From: Thermopolyspora flexuosa | Lineage (GTDB): Bacteria; Actinomycetota; Actinomycetes; Streptosporangiales; Streptosporangiaceae | Length of the DNA stretch: 64,000 nt | Assembly (NCBI RefSeq): GCF_006716785.1 | Contig: NZ_VFPQ01000001.1 | Span: 1,178,001-1,242,000, forward strand | Direction of reading: 5' to 3' | Shown here: piece after piece, positions 8,967 to 18,025 of the stretch | Layout: the number at the start of each line of letters is the position of its first letter | Numbering within the stretch: position 1 is the stretch's first letter | Translations under genes and position numbers: made by a program | The notes under the pieces: model-generated | What the model saw: the letters and a program-made list of their open reading frames with translations, nothing else | Told to the model about the DNA's origin: nothing | Databases searched by the model: none

Positions 8967-9835
8967 CGGGCACTCCTCCGTTGCATCGGGAGGTAGACGG
9001 CCATGACCAGACCGGCCACCAGGATCATGTCGAGGCTGAGCGCGAGCGCCACGTTCTGGTGGCCGACGAGCACCTGGCCGGACAGCGCGTCCCCGATCAT
9101 CAGGGTCACCAGCGGCACCGTGGCGCCCACCATCGCCGCCGCGGTGGCGTACGCGGCGAACGCCCCGCCGAACAGCAGCACCACGCCGCCGAGCAGCGAC
9201 GGGGCGAGCACCGGGATGCCGACGTGCCGCCAGAACTGCCACGGGGTGGCGCCGCAGTTCAGCGCGGCCTCGCGCCACTGCGGCCGCAGCCCGTCGAGCG
9301 CGGGCGTCATCACCAGCACCATGAGCGGCACGGAGAAGTACAGGTAGACCAGGGCGAGGCCCCAGAAGTTGTACAGGCTCCAGCCGAACCGGTCGAGGCC
9401 GAACGTGGTGGTGACGACGCCGGCGTTGCCGAGCGTGGCGATCCACAGGAACGCGAGCGGCACGCCGCCGAAGTTCGCGAGCACCCCGGAGGCGGTGAGC
9501 ACGCTCTCCCGCAGCCACCGGGAGCGCGAGGTCACCACCGCCTGCGCGAGGAGCGTCCCGAGCACGGCCCCGGCGATCGCGACCACCGCCGACAGCCGGA
9601 CGCTGCCGAGCAGCGCGGTGAGGTAGCCGCCCTGCAGCGACCGCTCCATGTTGTCGAGGCTCGGCCTGCCGTCGACGGTGAACGCGCCGATGACGATCAT
9701 GACCGCGGGGCCGCCGAACACGACGGCGTAGAAGACCAGCAGCGGAAGCGCGGCGAGCCAGCCCGCCGACCGGACGCGGGCGAGCAGCCCGCGCCCGGTG
9801 CCGGCGGACCGGCCGCCGGTCGATGCGCCCGTCAT
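8954..9835 (-). CDS. ABC importer permease, first subunit
   Basis: This 293-residue membrane protein has about six transmembrane helices. The EAA-type loop is REAALNCGATPWQFWRHVGIPV, the site that docks on the ATPase. It is PotB/PhnU-like by position and length. Its ATG (9833-9835) overlaps the stop of the substrate-binding lipoprotein as ATGA, which supports coupled translation and one transporter complex. Confidence 0.9.
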   Translation of the reverse strand: MTGASTGGRSAGTGRGLLARVRSAGWLAALPLLVFYAVVFGGPAVMIVIGAFTVDGRPSLDNMERSLQGGYLTALLGSVRLSAVVAIAGAVLGTLLAQAVVTSRSRWLRESVLTASGVLANFGGVPLAFLWIATLGNAGVVTTTFGLDRFGWSLYNFWGLALVYLYFSVPLMVLVMTPALDGLRPQWREAALNCGATPWQFWRHVGIPVLAPSLLGGVVLLFGGAFAAYATAAAMVGATVPLVTLMIGDALSGQVLVGHQNVALALSLDMILVAGLVMAVYLPMQRRSARWLR

Positions 9836-10998
9836 CCGCTGACGGCCGCGGACCAGCCGGAGGCGACGACCTCCTGCGCCTTCTTGACCTGCTCCTCGGT
9901 CGGGAAGCTCGGGGTCCCCTCGACCTTGGGCAGCTTCTCAAGCAGCTGCGGGTCCACGGTCTTGTCGGCCTCCATCGCGGGCAGCAGCGCCGGCCGCGCG
10001 AACCCCTTCAGGTAGAGGTTCTGGCCCTCGGGGCTGAACAGGAACTCCATCCACAGCCGGGCCGCGGCCGGGTGCGGGGCGTCCTTGTTGATCGCCTGCG
10101 CGTAGTAGGAGGCGTACTTGCCGTCCTCCGGGATCACGACCTGCCAGTCGAGGCCCTTGGACTTGAAGTCCTCGGCGTACTTGGCGTTGACGTAGTCCCA
10201 GTCGATGCTGATCGGCGTCTCGCCCTTCTCCACGGTCGCCGTGGTGGTCTCGACCGGGTTGAAGTTGCCGACCTCCTTCAGCTTCTTGAAGAAGTCGAGG
10301 CCGGGCTGGATGTCGTCGAACGAGCCGCCGTTGGCGAGCGCGGCGGCGAACACGCCGGCGAACGCCGAGCCGGCCTTGGTCGGGTTGCCGTTGAGCGCGA
10401 CCTTGCCCTTGTACTCGGGCTTGAGCAGGTCGGCGAAGGTCTTCGGGCAGGTGCCGACGGCCTTGGCGTCGCAGCCGATCGAGATGTAGCCGCCGTAGTC
10501 GTTGTACCAGAGGCCGTTCGGGTCCTTCATGGTGTCGGGGAGCTTGTCCCAGGAGGCCACCTTGTAGGGGGCGAACAGGCCCTCGGCCGCGCCGCTGAGC
10601 GCGAAGGTCTGACCGAGGTCGAGCACGTCGGGCGCCCGGTCCTGGCCCTTCCGCGACTTGACCGCCGCGATCTCGTCGGAGCTCGACCCGTCCGGGTTCT
10701 CCTCGTTGATCTGGATGCCGTACTTGGCCTTGAAGGTGCTGATGATCTCGCCGTAGTTGGCCCAGTCGTGCGGGAGCGCGATGACGTTGAGCTGGCCCTC
10801 CTTCTTCGCCTCGGCGATGAGGGCGTCCATGCCGCCGAGGTCGGCGGCGGAGGTGGCGGTGGCGGCCTTGGACGCGCCGGCACCCCCCGCCTGCTCGGTG
10901 GGGGCGGAGCCGCAGGCCGCGGTGAACGAGACGGCCACGGTCAGGGCAGCGGCCAGCCCAGCAAAACGGGTTTTCCTGGAGAAACGAGACGAAAGCAC
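9832..10998 (-). CDS. ABC importer substrate-binding lipoprotein
   Basis: The 388-residue protein has a basic leader, a hydrophobic stretch and a lipobox ending in FTAACGS, so the mature protein should be lipid-anchored outside the membrane. The body is a type II periplasmic binding fold of the spermidine/iron/thiamine/phosphonate superfamily, with LNVIALPHDWANYGEI near the start and SIDWDYVNAKYAEDF later. The ligand cannot be assigned by eye. GTG 10998 is chosen because GGAG at 11005-11008 lies six bases before it; the longer TTG start at 11010 would overlap that site. First gene of a four-gene operon. Confidence 0.88.
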   Translation of the reverse strand: MLSSRFSRKTRFAGLAAALTVAVSFTAACGSAPTEQAGGAGASKAATATSAADLGGMDALIAEAKKEGQLNVIALPHDWANYGEIISTFKAKYGIQINEENPDGSSSDEIAAVKSRKGQDRAPDVLDLGQTFALSGAAEGLFAPYKVASWDKLPDTMKDPNGLWYNDYGGYISIGCDAKAVGTCPKTFADLLKPEYKGKVALNGNPTKAGSAFAGVFAAALANGGSFDDIQPGLDFFKKLKEVGNFNPVETTTATVEKGETPISIDWDYVNAKYAEDFKSKGLDWQVVIPEDGKYASYYAQAINKDAPHPAAARLWMEFLFSPEGQNLYLKGFARPALLPAMEADKTVDPQLLEKLPKVEGTPSFPTEEQVKKAQEVVASGWSAAVSG

Positions 10999-11010
10999 GC
11001 AGAACTCCAA

Positions 11011-11416
11011 ACCCTCAATTTACGCAGAAGAGGCACCGGTGCGCCGAACGTAAGCGAATGCGTGAAGCCATGCCAGATCAAGTACGTCGCACAACGGTTG
11101 CGGTTCTGTGAACGGCCGACGAGCACCTCGGGGCATCCGGGGGAAACGTCCCGCGATGGGGGTGTGCCGGGCGATGTCGACCTGCGGCCGGGGGCGGGAC
11201 GTCCGGTGCGCGCCGGGAGGGCCATCGGCCCGCGTCGCCGGAGCCTCATAACCAGATTACGCGTAGTCGTCAAGTGACTCTGCGGTGGGGTATGCGTCAC
11301 GGCCCGGCGTGGCGCGACTTGCGTTCATGCTGCTTGGAACATATGTTCGAAGTACCGCCGACGCCCGTCTTCCCCCGGGTGGCTTCGTACCGACGGCCAC
11401 AGGGAGACGAACCGCC
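11011..11416. other. divergent regulatory region with SOS box
   Basis: The 406-base gap separates the minus-strand importer operon from the plus-strand DUF6504-dnaE2 operon. The SOS box at 11335-11350 is described separately. The remainder should contain both promoters; no other element or gene is supported. Confidence 0.6.
11335..11350 (+). promoter_or_regulatory. LexA-binding SOS box
   Basis: The sequence TGGAACATATGTTCGA differs by one base from the actinobacterial SOS consensus TCGAAC-N4-GTTCGA. The dyad extends outward to 11333-11352, with a single mismatched pair. It lies 66 bases before the DUF6504 start, and dnaE2, a classical LexA-regulated gene, is next in the operon. The ATG inside the box (11343) is not used as a start. 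Confidence 0.88.
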
Positions 11417-11683
11417 TTGAGCAGACTCTACGGTGACCCCATCGAGGTGTGGACCCGCGACGGCAGCCCCGTCCGCTTCGTCTGGCGCGACCGCCTCTAC
11501 ACCGTCCGGCAGGTGCTCGAACACTGGGTGGTGGCCCGCGAGTGGTGGAAGACCTCGGACACCGACCCCGGTGAGCGCAGGTTCTGGCGGGTAGAGGCAA
11601 GTCCCGGCGGCACGACCGGAACCTACGAGCTGCGTTACGACACCTCCGGCGACCGCTGGCTGCTGCTGAGGGCGTGGGACTGA
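11417..11683 (+). CDS. DUF6504 family protein, SOS operon
   Basis: This 88-residue protein is rich in Trp, Arg and Asp, with the pattern GDPIEVWTRDG near the start and WRDRLYTVRQVLEHWVV after it. It resembles the DUF6504 family found beside translesion polymerase genes; the family function is not known. The C-terminal half (FWRVEAS, YELRYD) looks like a small beta-rich domain. TTG 11417 is preferred because GGGAG lies about 10 bases upstream, and because longer starts would run through the SOS box. Its TGA overlaps the dnaE2 ATG (TGATG at 11681-11685), so it is probably translated together with dnaE2. Confidence 0.75.
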   Translation: MSRLYGDPIEVWTRDGSPVRFVWRDRLYTVRQVLEHWVVAREWWKTSDTDPGERRFWRVEASPGGTTGTYELRYDTSGDRWLLLRAWD

Positions 11684-14600
11684 TGGTCACGACACCGGAC
11701 ATCGCCGCACCGGACGCCTCCGCGTTCGCCGAGGCGCTGCCGGGCCCGTTCCCGCACCTGCACGTCGCCTCGGCCTACTCGCTGCGGTACGGCACCGCGT
11801 TCCCGGCCGACCTGGTGCGCCGGGCCGCCGAGCACGGCGCCGACATGCTCGCGCTCACCGACCGCGACGGCCTCTACGGCGCGATCAAGCACGTCGCGGC
11901 GTGCCACGAGGCCGGCATCGGCCCGATCGCCGGCGCCGACCTCGCCCTGGCCGGCGGCGGCGACCGGGAGGACCGCGTGGTCGTGCTCGCCCGGAGCGAG
12001 GGCTGGCCGCAGTTGTGCCGCCTGGTCACGGCCGCGCACCACTTCGGCGAGCGCGGTGAGCCGCGGGTGACCCCGGAGCTGGTCGGCGAGCACGCGCCGG
12101 GCCTGTTCGTGCTGCTCGGCCCGGGCTCCGACGTCGGCCGGGCGGTCGCCCTCCGCCGCGACCAGGAGGCCCGCGCGCTGCTCGACCGGTGGCGCGCCGC
12201 CGCGGGCGACGCGGTGGTGGTCGAGCTGGTGGACCGGTACGGCCCGCGCGAGGCGAGCAACGCCACCCGCATGCTCGCCCTCGCCGAGGCGGCCGGCGTG
12301 CCCGCCGTGCTCACCAACGCGGTGCGTTTCCTCGACCCGGCCGACCACCGGATCGGCCACGTGCTCGACTCGGCCCGCCACCTGCTCCCGCTGCACTCGC
12401 GGCACCTGGAACGGTCCACGTCGCACGCGTACCTGAAGACCGGCGCCGAGATGGCCCTGGTCGCCCGCCGCATCTGCGGCGGCGACGCCGAGCGCATGGC
12501 ACGGCTGTTCGCCGTCACCCGCCGGATCGCCCGCCGCTGCGTGCTCGACCCGGTGGAGATCCTCGCGCTGCGCGCCGACCCGCCCCGGCTGCACCTGCCC
12601 GAGGTCGGCGGTGACCCGGTCGGGCTGCTGCGCCGCCGCTGCGCGGACGGCCTGCGGGAACGCGGCCTGGAACGGTCCAAACAGGCGCGGCGCAGGCTCG
12701 CCGAGGAGCTCGACGTGATCGAGCGCAAGGGCCTGTCGGGCTACTTCGTCGCGGTCGCCGGCATCACCGACATGATCCGCGGCATGGGCGTGCGCTGCGC
12801 GATCCGCGGCTCCGGCGCGGGCAGCCTCGTCACCTACCTGCTGCGCATCGGCGAGGTGAACCCGCTCGAGCACGGCCTGCTCATGGAGCGCTTCCTCGCC
12901 GAGAGCCGGGTCGGCCTGCCCGACATCGACATCGACGTGGAGTCGGCCCGCCGCCTCGACTGCTACCGGGCGATCCGCGACCGGTACGGCGAGGCCCGCG
13001 TGGCCTGCGTGTCGATGATGGAGACCTACCGGGCGCGCAGCGCGATCCGCGATGTGGGCATGGCGCTCGGCCTGCCCCCGCACGAGGTCGACGTGATCGC
13101 CAAGGCGTTCCCGCACGTCCGGGCCCGGCAGATCCGCGCCGCCCTGTCCGACCTGCCGGAGCTGCGGCAGAGCGGGCTGAACGACCGCCTGCTGGAGACC
13201 GCGTTCCGCCTCGCCGAGCGGCTCGACGGCCTGCCCCGGCACATCGCCCTGCACCCGTGCGGCGTGCTCGTCGGCAACGCGGGCCTGCGCGACCGCACCC
13301 CGGTCGAGCGCAGCCTGCTCGGCTTCCCGATGAGCCAGTTCGACAAGGACGACGTGGAGGAGGCCGGGCTGCTCAAGCTCGACGTGCTCGGCGTGCGCAT
13401 GCAGTCCGCGCTGGCGTACGCGGTGGCCGAGATCGAGCGGGTGGACGGCGAGCGCGTCGACCTCGACGCGATCCCGCACGACGACGCGGCCACCTACGAG
13501 ATGATCCGCGAGGCCCGCACGATCGGCTGCTTCCAGATCGAGTCGCCCGGGCAGCGCGAGCTCGTCGCCAAGCTGGAGCCGCGCACCCTGCACGACCTGA
13601 TCGTGGACATCTCGCTGTTCCGCCCCGGCCCGGTCAACTCCGACATGGTCACGCCGTACCTGGAGACCCGGCACGGCTGGCGGCCGCCCCGCTACCCGCA
13701 CCCGAGCCTGCGCCCGGTGCTCGAGGAGACCGGCGGCGTCGTGGTCTTCCACGAGCAGGTCCTGAGGATCATCGACGTCATGACGGGCAAGGGCCTGTCC
13801 GAGGCCGAGCGGGTACGGCGCGGCCTGTCCGACCCGGAGAGCCGGGCGCGCATGCGCGAGTGGTTCTTCGCCAACCTCCGCCCGGAGTACACCCGGGAGG
13901 AGGCCGAGGAGGCCTGGCGGGTGCTCGACGCGTTCGGCGCGTTCGGGTTCTGCAAGGCGCACGCGGCGGCGTTCGCGCTCCCCACCTACCAGTCGGCCTG
14001 GCTGAAGCGGCACCACACCGCGGCGTTCCTCGCCGGGGTGCTCACCCACGAGCCGGGCATGTACCCGCCCCGGGTGATCCTCGACGAGGCCCGCCGCTGC
14101 GGGGTGGCGGTGCTGCCGCTCGACGTCAACCGCTCCGACCGCACCTGGCGGGTCGAGCGGGTGCCCCCCGCGGCCGGGTACGGCGCGGCGCCGCCGGTCG
14201 GCCGGCCGCCGCTGTCCCGCCCCGGGTACGGCCTGCGCGTGCCGCTGTCCGCGGTGAAGGGGATCAGCGAGGCCGAGATCGACCGCATCCTCGCCGGCCG
14301 GCCGTACACCTCGCTCGCCGACTTCTGGGAGCGGGCCCGCCCGTCCCGGCCGGTCGCCGAGCGCATCGTCGAGGTGGGCGGGTTCGACGCGCTGCACGGC
14401 CTGCGCCCCGGCGGGCCCCGCTGGCGGCCCGGACACCTCACCCGGCGGGACCTGATCGCCCAGGTGGGGGCGCTGGAGCGGGCCTCGTCGGGGGTGGCGG
14501 AGAGCCAGCTCGCGATGGGCTTCACCGAGCGGGTGCCGCCCGGCGAGCTGCCGGAGATGACCGAGGCCGAGGTGGTCGAGGCCGAGCTGGAGATCCTCGG

Positions 14601-15183
14601 CCTCGACGTGAGCCGCCACGTGATCGCCTTCTACGACGAGCTGCTCGACGCGCTCGGCGTGACCCGGGCCCGCGACCTGCTGCGCTGCCGCAACGGCGCG
14701 GAGATCCTGGTGGCGGGGGTGAAGGTGGCCACCCAGACGCCCGCGGTCCGGTCCGGGCAGCGGGTCATCTTCACCACCCTGGAGGACTCCACCGGGCCGG
14801 TCGACCTGACGTTCTTCGAGTCGGTGCAGGGCCGCTGCGCGGCCACCGTGTTCGGCTCCTGGCTGCTCGCGGCGCGCGGGGTGGTGCGGCGCACCGGCGC
14901 CCGGGCGGTGTCGGTGCGCGCGATCGACTGCTGGAACCTCGTCGACCTCGACCAGGCCCGGCGCGAGGGCGGCATGGACGCGGTGCGGGCGCTCATGCGC
15001 GCCTCCCGCCCGGCCGGGTCCGCCGGGGTCGGCGGCACCTCGATCGCGTACCCCAACGGCTACCGGCTCTCCCCGTACGCCGACGTCGGCCCCGCGCCCG
15101 GCCCGACCCGGCCGCCGCGCCGCATGTGGCACGCCAGCGGGGGCAGCTCCGGCCCCACGGTCCGGCCGGGAGGCGTGAGGTGA
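11683..15183 (+). CDS. dnaE2: error-prone DNA polymerase III alpha subunit DnaE2
   Basis: This 1166-residue protein is a C-family polymerase for damage-induced mutagenic synthesis. The N-terminal PHP domain starts near residue 26 (SAYSLRYGTAFPADLVRRAA). The polymerase aspartates are in LPDIDIDVE, near residues 414-418. The finger region includes GFCKAHAAAFALPTYQSAWL, and an OB-fold-like domain with VAGVKVATQTP begins near residue 1008. Length and the DnaE2-like HHTAAFLAGVL segment separate it from replicative DnaE1 (usually longer). It is the second gene of an SOS-box operon. imuA and imuB, its usual partners, are not in the window. Confidence 0.93.
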   Translation: MVTTPDIAAPDASAFAEALPGPFPHLHVASAYSLRYGTAFPADLVRRAAEHGADMLALTDRDGLYGAIKHVAACHEAGIGPIAGADLALAGGGDREDRVVVLARSEGWPQLCRLVTAAHHFGERGEPRVTPELVGEHAPGLFVLLGPGSDVGRAVALRRDQEARALLDRWRAAAGDAVVVELVDRYGPREASNATRMLALAEAAGVPAVLTNAVRFLDPADHRIGHVLDSARHLLPLHSRHLERSTSHAYLKTGAEMALVARRICGGDAERMARLFAVTRRIARRCVLDPVEILALRADPPRLHLPEVGGDPVGLLRRRCADGLRERGLERSKQARRRLAEELDVIERKGLSGYFVAVAGITDMIRGMGVRCAIRGSGAGSLVTYLLRIGEVNPLEHGLLMERFLAESRVGLPDIDIDVESARRLDCYRAIRDRYGEARVACVSMMETYRARSAIRDVGMALGLPPHEVDVIAKAFPHVRARQIRAALSDLPELRQSGLNDRLLETAFRLAERLDGLPRHIALHPCGVLVGNAGLRDRTPVERSLLGFPMSQFDKDDVEEAGLLKLDVLGVRMQSALAYAVAEIERVDGERVDLDAIPHDDAATYEMIREARTIGCFQIESPGQRELVAKLEPRTLHDLIVDISLFRPGPVNSDMVTPYLETRHGWRPPRYPHPSLRPVLEETGGVVVFHEQVLRIIDVMTGKGLSEAERVRRGLSDPESRARMREWFFANLRPEYTREEAEEAWRVLDAFGAFGFCKAHAAAFALPTYQSAWLKRHHTAAFLAGVLTHEPGMYPPRVILDEARRCGVAVLPLDVNRSDRTWRVERVPPAAGYGAAPPVGRPPLSRPGYGLRVPLSAVKGISEAEIDRILAGRPYTSLADFWERARPSRPVAERIVEVGGFDALHGLRPGGPRWRPGHLTRRDLIAQVGALERASSGVAESQLAMGFTERVPPGELPEMTEAEVVEAELEILGLDVSRHVIAFYDELLDALGVTRARDLLRCRNGAEILVAGVKVATQTPAVRSGQRVIFTTLEDSTGPVDLTFFESVQGRCAATVFGSWLLAARGVVRRTGARAVSVRAIDCWNLVDLDQARREGGMDAVRALMRASRPAGSAGVGGTSIAYPNGYRLSPYADVGPAPGPTRPPRRMWHASGGSSGPTVRPGGVR

Positions 15184-15282
15184 TCGTCACTCCGGAGATT
15201 CCCGAATCGTTACCTCTGACGGGGACCTATCAGATGTAATGCCACTAGCAGGGAACATGACCGAAAACGGGATGGGGGCGGT

Positions 15283-16308
15283 GTGACGGGCCACCCGACG
15301 GGCCGCGCATGCGGCGGCTCCAGGCGAGGGCATGCCGGCGCCGGAGGGCGGCGGGCGCTGCGGCGAGGCGCCTCGGCAGTGCTCGTCACGCTGCTCGTCA
15401 CGCTCGTCGCGCTGCTCGCGGCCTGCTCGCCCGACGAGGGCCCGGAACGGGAGCGCACCGCGGCCACGCCCGGCGCGACCCCGCCCGCCACCACCCCGGA
15501 GACCGCGGACAGGCTGCTGCGCCGCTACCTGGCGGCCATGCGCGAGCCCTCGTCCGAGACGCTCGCGAAGCTGGAGGGCGGCGCCGCCCGGGCGGTGCAC
15601 GACGCCGAGCTCCGGTTCACCGAGGCGTCGGTCCCGCAGCTCGCCGCCGAGTTCGCCATCCCCCGGCTCACCGGGTACCCGAAGTGGTTCGCGGCCGGGG
15701 CGGTACGGCCCGGCATGACCGGCGAGGTGGCGCTGTTCGTGAAGAGCCGGAAGGGCGCGGCCTGGCGGGTCCACCACCTCGCCTATCTCAGCCGGCCGAT
15801 GCCCGAGCTCGCCCGGGACGCCGAGGGGTACGTCACCGCGGCCGAGCCCGGCGACCTGGCCGAGCGCCAGGCGAAGACGTTCACCCGCGAGCTGGGGACG
15901 TCCGCCGCCGCCGAGGCCGACGCGGAGGACGCGGACACGGCGGGCGGGGGCGACCCCGAGACCGCGCTGCGGGCCACGCTGCGGCAGCACGCGCGGCTGT
16001 TCAGCGGCTACGCGTGGACCGTCCGGCACCAGGCCGCATCCCAGGGCCGCTCCTACGCGCTGCGCACCGCGGACGGCGGCTCGGTGGTGTGGTACGTGCT
16101 CGCCTACTCGTTCACCGCGACCAACAGCGGCGGCCGGTTCGAGATCACCCTCGCCGACGAGGCGTCGCGCCTGCTCAACGACTCCACGGTGCGCCGGGCG
16201 TTCACCTGGGATGCCCGCTACCAGAGCGTCGCGCACGCCCAGGCCGACGGCACCGCGCGGGTGCTCGGCATCGCCCTGCCCGGCTGGACCGCCATGCGCG
16301 GCGACTGA
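15283..16308 (+). CDS. putative secreted lipoprotein of unknown function
   Basis: The 341-residue protein has an Arg-rich N-terminus, a hydrophobic segment (about residues 28-46) and a lipobox ending in LLAACS, so it is probably a lipid-anchored surface protein. After a Thr/Pro/Ala-rich linker the body contains SEVARETL-like helices and the segments GYPKWFAAG, GEVALFVKSRKGAAWRVHHLAY and SGGRFEITLADEAS. No enzyme motif was recognised. GTG 15283 is one of two adjacent GTGs with GGGGGCG just before. It may share a transcript with dnaE2, but the 99-base gap suggests its own promoter. Confidence 0.75.
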   Translation: MTGHPTGRACGGSRRGHAGAGGRRALRRGASAVLVTLLVTLVALLAACSPDEGPERERTAATPGATPPATTPETADRLLRRYLAAMREPSSETLAKLEGGAARAVHDAELRFTEASVPQLAAEFAIPRLTGYPKWFAAGAVRPGMTGEVALFVKSRKGAAWRVHHLAYLSRPMPELARDAEGYVTAAEPGDLAERQAKTFTRELGTSAAAEADAEDADTAGGGDPETALRATLRQHARLFSGYAWTVRHQAASQGRSYALRTADGGSVVWYVLAYSFTATNSGGRFEITLADEASRLLNDSTVRRAFTWDARYQSVAHAQADGTARVLGIALPGWTAMRGD

Positions 16309-16354
16309 CCTTCGTTCCGGGGCCTCTCTCGAAAAGCGGGTGACCGGGGCGGCC

Positions 16355-17122
16355 TCAGCCGCCGGCCACCGGGCCGCCGTTGCCCGGCACCGTGCTCGGC
16401 GGCGCGACCGGCGCGGCGAGCGGGGCGGCCGCGATCCGGGCGACCGGGCGCCGCCGCGGGGCGACGCCGGCCCGGGTGACCTCGCGGACCGTGGCCGCGC
16501 AGAGCGCCGCGGCGAGCGCGGTCACCGTGACCGCGGCCGGGCCGAGGCCGGTGAGCCCGTCGTCGCCCGCGACCAGCGAGATCGTCACCGTGGCGAGGGC
16601 GGCGAGCCAGCTCAGCCACCAGGCGACGAGCAGCACGGGCCGGTGCCGCCGACCGGCCGGGGGATCGGCCTCCCGCCAGGCGGCGTGCAGCGCGAACGGC
16701 GGCGCGACCAGGTTGACGATCGGGATCAGCCAGGCCCGCAGCGCGCTCCGGCGCATCTGGCCCAGCCAGCGCAGGTAGGTCACGGCCGCCGCGGCCCAGG
16801 CGACCGCGACGGCGAGCACCAGCAGCGCGAAGGCCGTCAGCTCACCGGTGATCTCCTCGGCGCCGGGCGCCCGCGGGTCGCCGTCGATCGCCGCGATCCG
16901 GGCGGCGAGCGGCCCGCCCCGCGTCTCCTCGAAGATCACCAGCGCGGCCATCGCGAGCACGAGCACGGCGAGGGCCACATACACGCGCACCGCGTACCGG
17001 CCCGCGGAGGACCAGGTGGCGCGGCGGCCGGGGAGCCAGGCGGCCAGCCGGGCGGAGAGCCCGGTGAACGACCCCGAGGCGAACCCAGTGGAGGACCCAT
17101 TGGACGACAGGGTGGCGCGCAA
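16355..17122 (-). CDS. DUF4328 membrane protein
   Basis: This 255-residue protein has four to five predicted hydrophobic segments. A central ALRAWLIPIVNLVAPPFAL stretch matches the DUF4328 signature (Trp/Pro-rich WxxPIVNL). The function of the family is unknown; related proteins are integral membrane proteins of actinomycetes. The start is a TTG at 17122, supported by GGGGGAGGAGATCC directly before it; no ATG or GTG is well placed. The C-terminus is Ala/Pro-rich. It converges with the lipoprotein gene 46 bases away. Confidence 0.75.
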   Translation of the reverse strand: MRATLSSNGSSTGFASGSFTGLSARLAAWLPGRRATWSSAGRYAVRVYVALAVLVLAMAALVIFEETRGGPLAARIAAIDGDPRAPGAEEITGELTAFALLVLAVAVAWAAAAVTYLRWLGQMRRSALRAWLIPIVNLVAPPFALHAAWREADPPAGRRHRPVLLVAWWLSWLAALATVTISLVAGDDGLTGLGPAAVTVTALAAALCAATVREVTRAGVAPRRRPVARIAAAPLAAPVAPPSTVPGNGGPVAGG

Positions 17123-17266
17123 GGATCTCCTCCCCCCGGCATGCGCTGATGGGTCGGTGCGCGGCGATCGGGTGCGCCGCTGCCAGACATGTATCCCACG
17201 CGCCGCGCCGCTAATCCCCCGACACGCCGGGCGTTCCGCCGGGCCGTACCGCTCGTTCCGGGCAGG

Positions 17267-17908
17267 TCAGGACACGATACCCGACTCCCAGGCCCACGCG
17301 GCGATCTCGACCCGGTTCCGCGCGCCGAGCTTCGCCTGGATGCTGCCGAGGTGCGTCTTGACCGTGGAGAGCGAGACGAACAGCTCGGCGGCGACCTCCT
17401 GGTTGGTACGGCCGCGCGCGACCAGCCGCACCACGTCGAGCTCCCGTTCGGTGAGCGGCTCGCGCGGCCGCCGGGCCTGCGGCGTGGGCCGGGCGAGGTG
17501 CTTGAGCAGCCGCACGGTCACCGAGGGGGAGACGAGCGAGTCGCCGACCGCGGCCGCGCGCACCGCCTCGATCAGCAGCGTCGGCCCGCTGTCCTTGAGC
17601 AGGAAGCCGCACGCGCCCGCGCGCAGCGCGCCGTACACGTACTCGTCCAGGTCGAAGGTGGTGACGATCACGACCCGCATCGGGTCGGGCACGCCGGGCC
17701 CGGCGAGCAGCCGGGTGGCCTCGAGCCCGTCGAGCCGGGGCATCCGGATGTCGAGCAGGCACACGTCCGGCCGCAGCCTGCGGGCCTGCTCCACCGCCTC
17801 CACCCCGTCGGCAACGGCGGCGACGACCTCGATGTCCGGCTGGGCGTCGAGGATCATCTGAAAGCCCGTCCGTACCAGCTGCTGATCGTCCGCGATGAGC
17901 ACCTTCAC
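17267..17908 (-). CDS. orphan NarL/LuxR-type response regulator
   Basis: This 213-residue protein has a receiver domain with ADDQQLVRTG, phosphoacceptor Asp in VCLLDIRMP, VTTFDLDEYV and the conserved Lys in GFLLKDSG. The C-terminal LuxR helix-turn-helix includes LTERELDVVRLVARGRTNQE and LSTVKTHL. It should be a phosphorylation-controlled DNA-binding regulator. No histidine kinase is adjacent. It is divergent from a membrane-anchored protein gene (18026-19252), with 117 bases shared between them; a functional link is possible but not shown. Confidence 0.93.
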   Translation of the reverse strand: MKVLIADDQQLVRTGFQMILDAQPDIEVVAAVADGVEAVEQARRLRPDVCLLDIRMPRLDGLEATRLLAGPGVPDPMRVVIVTTFDLDEYVYGALRAGACGFLLKDSGPTLLIEAVRAAAVGDSLVSPSVTVRLLKHLARPTPQARRPREPLTERELDVVRLVARGRTNQEVAAELFVSLSTVKTHLGSIQAKLGARNRVEIAAWAWESGIVS

Positions 17909-18025
17909 GCGATGAATTCTGCCATTGACAAAGCATGACGAAGCGGCGGAAACGGGTTTGGCGCGCCTTGCGGAATGTCACAATCACGGCCGATACCCGG
18001 GTTTCGGTCACGGCCAGAGAGGGCG

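Noticed and set aside
11635-15132. 1165-residue open frame on the minus strand
   Set aside because: It is the antisense shadow of dnaE2 produced by GC-rich third positions.
16348-16363. GGCGGC-CTCA-GCCGCC hairpin between convergent genes
   Set aside because: The stem is only six pairs and overlaps a stop codon; common by chance at this GC content.
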